Assembly (NCBI GenBank): GCA_903922535.1
Contig: CAIXUF010000718.1
Coordinates: forward strand, 1 to 7,822
Direction of reading: 5' to 3'
Source: Candidatus Hydrogenedentota bacterium
GTDB taxonomy: Bacteria > Hydrogenedentota > Hydrogenedentia > Hydrogenedentiales > CAITNO01
DNA: 7,822 nucleotides
Below are positions 1 to 5,028 of this stretch, one piece after another (position 1 is the stretch's first letter; the number at the start of each line of letters is the position of its first letter). The notes beneath the pieces were generated by a model. It was not told the origin of the DNA. It saw nothing but the letters and a program-made list of their open reading frames with translations, and ran no database searches. Made by a program: the position numbers and the translations under genes.

Positions 1-78
1 AAGGAAGGCGTAAAGGCAAAAAGAATGATGGCCGCATGGAGTAACGACTATCTGCTCGAAATCTTGGCAGCGATATGA
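1..78 (+). CDS. Possible 3' end of an upstream gene, partial at the window edge
   Basis: Frame 1 is open from the first base to a TGA at 76-78 and would encode a 25-residue C-terminus ending in LLEILAAI, an amphipathic helix-like tail. The other two forward frames stop at 10-12 and 42-44. The stretch is AT-richer than the genes downstream and its third codon positions are not clearly GC-biased, so it could equally be non-coding. No family can be recognised from so short a piece. No hairpin followed by a T-run is seen after the stop. Confidence 0.3.
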   Translation, partial: KEGVKAKRMMAAWSNDYLLEILAAI

Positions 79-93
79 CGGTCGGATTTTAAT
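64..93 (+). promoter_or_regulatory. Candidate sigma70-type promoter for the dynamin-like gene
   Basis: TTGGCA at 64-69 matches the -35 consensus at five of six positions. TTTAAT at 88-93 matches the -10 consensus at five of six, with an 18-base spacer. Transcription would start near 100 and leave a leader of about 90 bases before the ATG at 191. A second, weaker candidate is an extended -10 (TGCTAAACT, 135-143) with no good -35. Both are pattern matches only. Confidence 0.35.
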
Positions 94-190
94 GCGATTG
101 CCCTGCAAAAAAACATGATTCGCCCGGAAGATCTTGCTAAACTTGTTCATCCTTCGTTCTTGTCAAACAGCAACCCAGGGAGCGTACGCC

Positions 191-2392
191 ATGAACGTCG
201 AACAACATATTGCACACAGGGCATGGGCCTTTCAGTCTCTCGACACGCTGGAGGCGTTTCTCACGGACCCGGACTTTGTCGGGGACTCGGAGGATGAGGC
301 GCGCGTCCTGGAGCGCAAGCGCCGGGAGTTAAAGGACGGCAAGTACAAGGTCGTCTTCCTGGGTGAGTTCAATGTGGGCAAATCAGCCCTGATCAATGCG
401 TTCCTCGGCGACGAATATCTGCCGATGGTCCTTGAGGAATGCACCACCAAAATCACGCATATCGTGAAGTCCGATGACATGAAGGTCGTGCTGGACCTTT
501 CCTCCCCCGCGTCGGAGACCGAACTGGAGACACTGGCCCGGTTGGCCGCGGCCTGCACCGTCCATGCGGAGGTGCTTTCCGGTGAGGACATGAACCAGGT
601 CGTCATCGCCTTTCCAACGGGGCAAGGGCGCGACCTTGTGCGCATCCTCCGCCCCCTTGTGACGCTGACCGCGGATGAGGATTTCCCGCAGTTGCGCTCT
701 TTCCGGGACAAGTTTGACGAGATCTGCATCTGCCTGCCCACCGACCTGCTGACGGACGATGTGGCTCTGGTGGACTCGCCCGGCGTGCACAGCATTTCAG
801 AAACCAATCTCAGAATTGCGGAGGAGATCATCCCCAACAGCCATCTGGTCGTCTGCCTGCTGGACAGCCAGAATCCGGGAACGGAACACAACCGCGAGTT
901 CATCGAGAAGGTGGTCAAGCACCGCCACCGCAAAGTCATGTTTGTCATCAACAAGTCCGACCAGCTCAACGCCGAAGAGATTGATCCCACTGGACGGCGC
1001 GGCCCGGCAAAGGACCTCTTCCGCAGCCTCCGCGGCGTCGTTGAGTCGCCGGAGATCTTCTTCGTGTCCGCGCTGTACTCGCTGGTTTCGTCGCAGCTTT
1101 CCCGTTCTCAGACCACGCTTGAAGATCTGGACAGCAACAATAAAATCAAAATCCCCTGGACGCTCCAGCGCGAACTCATGGAGCGCGAAGACGCCGCCAC
1201 CGGCGTGGCCGAGTATCTCGAGGAGAAGAGCAACATCGCCCCGCTCCGCGAACGCCTGCTCCGCTACCTGTACACCGAAAACCGAGAAGGGGCCGTTCTT
1301 GAGTCGGCGTGCAGGTTCATCGACGACAAGGCGTGGACCTATGCCCGGCCCATCCAGGTGCAACTGGACATGGTGCGCGACAATCCCCGTTTGGCCGAAC
1401 TCGAAGGGCAGCACGAAATGCTGTCGGCGGAAATCGAGGACACCATGCGGCGCGCCGACGCGGTCGAAAACGCCCTGCAGGAAATGGCCGGCGGCGGCGC
1501 GATCGATGGGCGGGAGTATCCCGGCTATGAGGAACTGCTCGACCGTCAGATCACGGAGGAGACCGTGCAGCGCTGCATTCTGGAACCCGCGCGCGAATGG
1601 ATCGCCGACGACCTCAACTACAAGGCCGCGAAACAGGAGGGTTTCGCACCGCTTGCGGCCAAGGTGGAGATTCTGGCCGGAGCCTACCTGCAGGATCTTT
1701 GCCAGACGCTGAACGCGGAAATCGACACGGTGGAAAGCACAACGCTGGCCAAGATGGGTTCCGTGCGCCCGGCGGACGCGGCCCGGCATGAGGTATTCGG
1801 GACGCCCCGGATTCAAATTCAGGATCTGCGGACCAGTCTGGCCGGTTCCTACTTCGGATTCGCTCTCTTTGGCGGTGCCGTGTGCGCCGCCGCCGGCGCG
1901 GGCGCGGTTGCCTCCGGGATGCTTGAACAGCTTCCCGGCGTGAACGCGGACATGACCATGCAGATGGCCGCCGGGGCCGGGGCCGCCGTTGGTGTCCTGG
2001 CCGGGATCATCCTGCGGGCCGCCACTGGAAAGTCCCTCTGCCGGAAACAACTCGCCGGGGCGGTGCGCGCGCAGGTAATGCAGTCCATCCTCGGCACTGG
2101 AAAGGACAAGGCGGCTGACCAGAAACCGCCGATCAAGGAGCTGCTCCGAACGCTTCTGCTGCAGCAGCGCGCCGAGTTCTCCGGCTACGTTCGGGATGCG
2201 TTTGAAAACGCCCTGCAGGACTTGCACGCCAGGCTTGCGGTCGTTCTGGAGGAGGAGGAGGAACTGCGCCGGAATCAGGAAGAGACCATTGCGCGTCTCG
2301 AACCGAAACTGGCCGAACTTGCCGAAATCGGGCATGCGGCCGCGGAAACCGCACAGGTCCACGCACTGCAGGAGGCGCCAACAAGCGACTGA
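191..2392 (+). CDS. Bacterial dynamin-like GTPase with C-terminal transmembrane hairpin
   Basis: Predicted 733-residue large GTPase of the dynamin superfamily (Dynamin_N type). Seen in the sequence: P-loop GEFNVGKS at residues 58-65, switch-I threonines T85/T86, DSPG at 195-198 (G3), NKSD at 254-257 (G4) and a VSAL G5-like motif at 292-295. A mostly helical middle with coiled-coil potential follows (about 395-535). Two Gly/Ala-rich hydrophobic segments at about 552-576 and 589-611 form a likely membrane hairpin, comparable in position to the membrane-inserting paddle of bacterial dynamins and mitofusins. A charged coiled-coil tail with a run of glutamates follows (about 684-712). The ATG at 191 is chosen because AGGGAG at 177-182 sits 8 bases upstream; an in-frame TTG at 134 would add 19 residues and is less likely. 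Known family members bind GTP, oligomerise on membranes and remodel, fuse or protect them. The precise role here is inferred. No second dynamin gene lies beside it, although bacterial dynamins often occur as pairs. Confidence 0.93.
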   Translation: MNVEQHIAHRAWAFQSLDTLEAFLTDPDFVGDSEDEARVLERKRRELKDGKYKVVFLGEFNVGKSALINAFLGDEYLPMVLEECTTKITHIVKSDDMKVVLDLSSPASETELETLARLAAACTVHAEVLSGEDMNQVVIAFPTGQGRDLVRILRPLVTLTADEDFPQLRSFRDKFDEICICLPTDLLTDDVALVDSPGVHSISETNLRIAEEIIPNSHLVVCLLDSQNPGTEHNREFIEKVVKHRHRKVMFVINKSDQLNAEEIDPTGRRGPAKDLFRSLRGVVESPEIFFVSALYSLVSSQLSRSQTTLEDLDSNNKIKIPWTLQRELMEREDAATGVAEYLEEKSNIAPLRERLLRYLYTENREGAVLESACRFIDDKAWTYARPIQVQLDMVRDNPRLAELEGQHEMLSAEIEDTMRRADAVENALQEMAGGGAIDGREYPGYEELLDRQITEETVQRCILEPAREWIADDLNYKAAKQEGFAPLAAKVEILAGAYLQDLCQTLNAEIDTVESTTLAKMGSVRPADAARHEVFGTPRIQIQDLRTSLAGSYFGFALFGGAVCAAAGAGAVASGMLEQLPGVNADMTMQMAAGAGAAVGVLAGIILRAATGKSLCRKQLAGAVRAQVMQSILGTGKDKAADQKPPIKELLRTLLLQQRAEFSGYVRDAFENALQDLHARLAVVLEEEEELRRNQEETIARLEPKLAELAEIGHAAAETAQVHALQEAPTSD

Positions 2393-2468
2393 CGGGTTCC
2401 ACTACGACGCAAGGGGCGGCACTGAAAGGCCTGCCTGAAAGCTTTCCAACAGTATCCAGGCAAACCCG
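2393..2468 (+). repeat. Nested inverted repeats just after the dynamin gene
   Basis: CGGGTT at 2393-2398, starting one base after the stop codon, pairs with AACCCG at 2463-2468. Immediately inside it, TGCCTG at 2432-2437 pairs with CAGGCA at 2457-2462. A perfect 10-base palindrome GAAAGCTTTC (2437-2446) overlaps the inner arm. No T-run follows, so this is not a standard intrinsic terminator. It may protect the 3' end of the mRNA or be chance pairing. Confidence 0.35.
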
Positions 2469-2487
2469 GGCCCCCTTCGGACAGTTC

Positions 2488-2517
2488 TTGGAATCTTTTG
2501 TCTCGGATGTATATACT
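2488..2517 (+). promoter_or_regulatory. Candidate promoter for the four-helix membrane protein gene
   Basis: TTGGAA at 2488-2493 (four of six -35 positions) and TATACT at 2512-2517 (five of six -10 positions) are separated by 18 bases. Transcription would start near 2524, just before a small hairpin GGCC-TTCG-GGCC (2527-2538) that would lie at the 5' end of the transcript. The -10 is part of TATACTTGC, which recurs at 7214-7222 before the acylase gene. Confidence 0.4.
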
Positions 2518-2526
2518 TGCATGCAC

Positions 2527-2538
2527 GGCCTTCGGGCC
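2527..2538 (+). other. Short 5'-leader hairpin with UUCG loop
   Basis: GGCC, TTCG, GGCC form a four-pair stem closed by a UUCG tetraloop, a stable class of loop. It lies between the candidate promoter and the ribosome binding site at 2567-2573. No T-run follows, so it is unlikely to terminate transcription. It could stabilise the 5' end of the mRNA. Confidence 0.3.
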
Positions 2539-2581
2539 TTCGCGGGAAATTGTCAACGTTTGGAACGAGGAGGTATTTGGC

Positions 2582-3388
2582 ATGGAATCCAATTTGCCTG
2601 AAACAGCGCCTGCCGCCGGAACGGGCGCGGAACAGCACGCGGCAAACACCGGTGCGAAAGTGATGACCGAAAAGGTGGTGCTGAAGAGACCGGGCAGCGA
2701 GCGCATTGTGATCTATTCGTACCCTCCGCTCATTTATATCTGGCCGGTAATTGTGCTGGGTTTCCTGTTCTGGTTCACCGACAAGGTGGCCGGGATGTCG
2801 CCCACGGTCGAGGCATGGATCTACGTCATCACGCTGGTGGTTGTGCTGCTCACCATGGGAATTGACGTGAACCGAAACATGGCGGTGTTCTGGATGGTCG
2901 TCATCGCCGCACTCTCCTTCTGCGTCTTGTGGCTGCGCGAGGCGAAGGGACTGGTCGTGTTCGACCAGATCGGGCACTTCTTCGCCCGGCTTGAGCCCAA
3001 GTATTCCCCCGAACTTGGAATGATCACCAGCATCTTCCTCACGGTCGTCTACGCCATCGTGGTCGTCAGCGCCCGCATCAACGACAAGTGGGTGTTCACC
3101 CAGAATGAGATCGAGCACTACGCCATGTTCCGCGGCAGCAGTTCTCTGGGCCGCGGAGCCAAGGGCGTAAGCGCCAACTACCGTGACTTTTTTGAAATGA
3201 TGGTACTGCTCGCGGGCGATGTCGAAGTCCGCACGGCCCAGGGCAACCGTGTGCTGGCGCGGATGAAGAACGTTCCCTTCCTGACGCTTAAGATGCGCAA
3301 AATTGATCGGATCTTGGCATCCTACGCCGTCACCCCCGGCGCTGCGGATGAGGAGTCTTCAGAGAACGTGGAAGAGGAAGTCCTATAA
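2582..3388 (+). CDS. Uncharacterised four-helix membrane protein with a soluble, possibly PH-like, C-terminal domain
   Basis: Predicted 268-residue protein. The ATG at 2582 is chosen because GAGGAGG at 2567-2573 lies 8 bases upstream; an in-frame ATG at 2498 lacks such a site and would lie within or upstream of the candidate transcript start. The first 45 residues are polar and probably disordered. Four hydrophobic segments follow at about 48-66, 78-95, 99-118 and 146-163, with a loop at about 119-145 between the third and fourth. Residues about 168-245 are soluble, begin with WVFTQNEIEHY, and show alternating hydrophobic strands (FFEMMVLLAGDVEVRT, then NVPFLTLKMRKIDRIL). This pattern recalls bacterial PH-like domains attached to membrane helices, but the assignment is from pattern only. 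The last 15 residues are acidic. I recognise no named family. It follows the dynamin-like gene on the same strand at 189 bp, so it could be a membrane partner, although it seems to have its own promoter. Confidence 0.85.
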   Translation: MESNLPETAPAAGTGAEQHAANTGAKVMTEKVVLKRPGSERIVIYSYPPLIYIWPVIVLGFLFWFTDKVAGMSPTVEAWIYVITLVVVLLTMGIDVNRNMAVFWMVVIAALSFCVLWLREAKGLVVFDQIGHFFARLEPKYSPELGMITSIFLTVVYAIVVVSARINDKWVFTQNEIEHYAMFRGSSSLGRGAKGVSANYRDFFEMMVLLAGDVEVRTAQGNRVLARMKNVPFLTLKMRKIDRILASYAVTPGAADEESSENVEEEVL

Positions 3389-3420
3389 CGCTCTGCCGTA
3401 AACGGAAGACTTGCGGAACT

Positions 3421-3483
3421 GGCCCCCCGCCCGGAAAGCTACCGTGTTGCCCAAGTTTGGCAAGCGCGGTACTGTTGGGGGCC
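3421..3483. repeat. Three-tier nested inverted repeat
   Basis: Outer arms GGCCCCC (3421-3427) and GGGGGCC (3477-3483) enclose TACCG (3440-3444) with CGGTA (3467-3471), which enclose TTGCC (3447-3451) with GGCAA (3459-3463) around a 7-base loop. That gives 17 Watson-Crick pairs over 63 bases, with internal loops. It starts 32 bases after the upstream stop codon. No T-run follows; the next bases are G-rich. It may be a transcript-end structure, a protein-binding palindrome or a structured RNA. Confidence 0.5.
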
Positions 3484-3511
3484 GGGGGGGTGTCTTTGGA
3501 CATGCGGCGGT

Positions 3512-3539
3512 CTTCATGCCGGGAAGGCAACCTGTGAAG
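3512..3539. repeat. Bulged hairpin
   Basis: CTTCATGCC at 3512-3520 pairs with GGCA (3526-3529) and TGAAG (3535-3539), giving nine pairs with a 5-base loop and a 5-base bulge (3530-3534). The function is unknown. It is one of several stem-loops in this gap. Confidence 0.35.
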
Positions 3540-3597
3540 CTGACCTGCTGTCCTGTGTCGCCATTTTGCCACACAACCGGTTCAGCGCCGCACTTGT

Positions 3598-3630
3598 GTT
3601 CCGGCGCGCATCCCAAGCCCGCGCTTGAAC
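3598..3630. repeat. Interrupted hairpin upstream of the transporter gene
   Basis: GTTC (3598-3601) pairs with GAAC (3627-3630), and GCGCG (3604-3608) pairs with CGCGC (3620-3624), separated by a 2x2 internal loop. The apical loop has 11 bases. It could be part of the transporter leader. Confidence 0.35.
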
Positions 3631-3640
3631 GATAGTCTTT

Positions 3641-3655
3641 GGGGCTCAATGCCCC
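3641..3655. repeat. GGGGC/GCCCC hairpin whose loop holds a possible ATG
   Basis: GGGGC at 3641-3645 and GCCCC at 3651-3655 form a five-pair GC stem around TCAAT. The ATG at 3649-3651, in frame with the transporter, begins in the loop and ends in the stem. This would hinder initiation there and favours the downstream GTG at 3691. Confidence 0.4.
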
Positions 3656-3690
3656 TCGCCACGGAATGCCATAAAGGGAAGAAGCCTGCT

Positions 3691-4953
3691 GTGAGGAAAC
3701 CGTGCCCCGAAACGCCGGGCGTCGCCGGGGGAAAACCCGTTGCGCACCGATACCGGTGGGTTGTTTTGGCCGTGTTCGCCCTGCTCAACATCGCCATTGA
3801 GATCCACTGGGTGGCTCTGGCGCCGGTTACCGGCGAGGCCGCCGCGTTTTACCGGGTCACGCCGATGTCAATTGGATTCCTGTCCATGGTGTTCATGCTG
3901 GTCTACATCATCGTCAGCATGCCCGCCTCCTTCATTATTGACACTTACGGTCTCCGACCCGGAATCGGTGCGGGAGCGGCGTTGATGGGCGTTTTCGGCC
4001 TTCTGAAGGGACTGTACGCATCCAACTACGCCATGGTGGTTTTGTGCCAGATGGGCCTTGCCCTGGCGCAGCCCTTTATTCTGAACGCCTATACCGGCCT
4101 GGCCGCAAAATGGTTTCCCCTCAATGAGCGGGCCACGGCAACCGGATTGGCGGCCTTGTCCCAGTATCTGGGGATCATCGCCGCCATGGCCGTCACCCCT
4201 CTCCTCGTTCATGCTTATGGAATCGACGGGATGTTTCTGGTCTACGGGATTACCGCTGTGGCGGCGGCAGTCCTGTTCTTTCTGCTGTTCAGGGAACAGC
4301 CCCCCACGCCGCCCTCTCCGGCCGCCGAACAGGAACGGCTCCCCGTGCTTGCCGGCCTCCGGCACATTTTCCGCCAAAAGCAAATGCTGCTGCTTCTGGG
4401 CCTGTTCTTCATCGGCATCGGCATATTCAACGCTTTGACCACATGGATCGAGCAGATTCTTGCCCCCCGCGGGTTCAGTGAGGAGCAGGCCGGGATTGCG
4501 GGCGCAGCCATGATCTTGGGAGGCGTCGTCGGCGCGTCCGTCCTGCCGCCCTTGTCTGACAGGATGGGCAAAAGGGTCCCGTTCCTGCTGTTTTCCACCG
4601 TTTTGACCATACCAGGCCTCGCAGGGCTTGCTTTTGCGAACAGTTACCCGATCCTTCTGTGTTCAAGCTTCGCATTGGGCTTCTTCACAATGAGCGCGGG
4701 GCCTGTGGGCTTCCAATACGGGGCGGAGCTTTGTTATCCGGCTCCGGAATCCACTTCGCAGGGGCTGCTCCTGCTTGCGGGACAAATCTCCGGCGCAGCC
4801 TTCATCTACGGGATGTACGCATTTCGTTCTGAAGGCGGAGCCATGACGCCGTTTATGCTCCTTTTCATTGCCCTTACGGTCGTAAACGCATTCCTCTGCA
4901 CCCGCCTGACCGAATCCAGGTTGCTTCAGGAAAAGGAACAGGCGGTGGATTGA
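3691..4953 (+). CDS. Major facilitator superfamily transporter, FLVCR/SLC49-like
   Basis: Predicted 420-residue integral membrane protein with about 12 hydrophobic helices in two halves, joined by a polar, proline-rich central loop (residues about 201-229, numbered from the GTG). Helix 1 begins at RYRWVVLAVFALLNIAIEIHW. Loop 2-3 carries DTYGLRPG (84-91), a degenerate form of the MFS signature. Loop 8-9 carries LSDRMGKR (288-295), the better-preserved copy. WFPLNERATATGL (141-153) and PESTSQG (352-358) resemble conserved places in the FLVCR group, whose characterised animal members carry haem-related substrates, choline or ethanolamine. The bacterial substrate cannot be told. The start is uncertain: GTG 3691 follows an AAGGGAAGAAG purine stretch (3674-3684), while the in-frame ATG 3649 (434 residues) sits in a hairpin and TTG 3625 (442 residues) lacks a ribosome site. 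The gene converges with the kinase 73 bases downstream. Confidence 0.88.
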   Translation: MRKPCPETPGVAGGKPVAHRYRWVVLAVFALLNIAIEIHWVALAPVTGEAAAFYRVTPMSIGFLSMVFMLVYIIVSMPASFIIDTYGLRPGIGAGAALMGVFGLLKGLYASNYAMVVLCQMGLALAQPFILNAYTGLAAKWFPLNERATATGLAALSQYLGIIAAMAVTPLLVHAYGIDGMFLVYGITAVAAAVLFFLLFREQPPTPPSPAAEQERLPVLAGLRHIFRQKQMLLLLGLFFIGIGIFNALTTWIEQILAPRGFSEEQAGIAGAAMILGGVVGASVLPPLSDRMGKRVPFLLFSTVLTIPGLAGLAFANSYPILLCSSFALGFFTMSAGPVGFQYGAELCYPAPESTSQGLLLLAGQISGAAFIYGMYAFRSEGGAMTPFMLLFIALTVVNAFLCTRLTESRLLQEKEQAVD

Positions 4954-5013
4954 GAAAGTCGCCGTCTCGAAAATGGCGCGCCCACAAACCCAAGAACGGC
5001 GGGCTGCTTGTGA

Positions 5014-5028
5014 GACCCTTCGCGGGTC
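5014..5028. terminator. Small hairpin between the convergent transporter and kinase genes
   Basis: GACCC at 5014-5018 and GGGTC at 5024-5028 form a five-pair stem around TTCGC, overlapping the stop codon of the minus-strand kinase gene (5027-5029). It is the only compact hairpin in the 73-base convergent gap and could act on either strand. No T-run follows on either strand, so intrinsic termination would be weak. Confidence 0.25.

Larger units (their letters stand above)
3389..3690. other. Gene-free stretch rich in inverted repeats, between the membrane protein and transporter genes
   Basis: About 302 bases without a convincing gene. Open frames of 74 to 88 codons exist on both strands but lack ribosome binding sites and have low-complexity Arg/Pro/Gly-rich translations. 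The stretch holds at least four inverted repeats (3421-3483, 3512-3539, 3598-3630, 3641-3655) and a run of seven Gs near 3484-3490. It may contain the 3' end of the upstream transcript, the transporter's promoter and leader, or a structured RNA. I found no convincing -10/-35 pair. Confidence 0.6.

Noticed and set aside
759..1712. 317-codon plus-strand frame within the dynamin gene
   Set aside because: It is out of frame with the GTPase, rich in Arg, Ser and Pro as frame-shifted GC-rich DNA usually is, and has no ribosome site.
797..2362. 521-codon open frame on the minus strand opposite the dynamin gene
   Set aside because: It is a shadow of the GC-biased codons of the dynamin-like gene, which has clear G motifs and a ribosome site. 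The antisense translation has no recognisable domain.
3447..3475. TTGCCC with TACTGT as a promoter for the transporter
   Set aside because: The -10 matches only three of six positions and the -35 lies inside the nested inverted repeat.
3383..3649. Small open frames on both strands in the gap before the transporter (88 codons minus, 74 codons plus)
   Set aside because: They have no ribosome binding sites and low-complexity translations, and they overlap the inverted repeats, which explain the sequence better.
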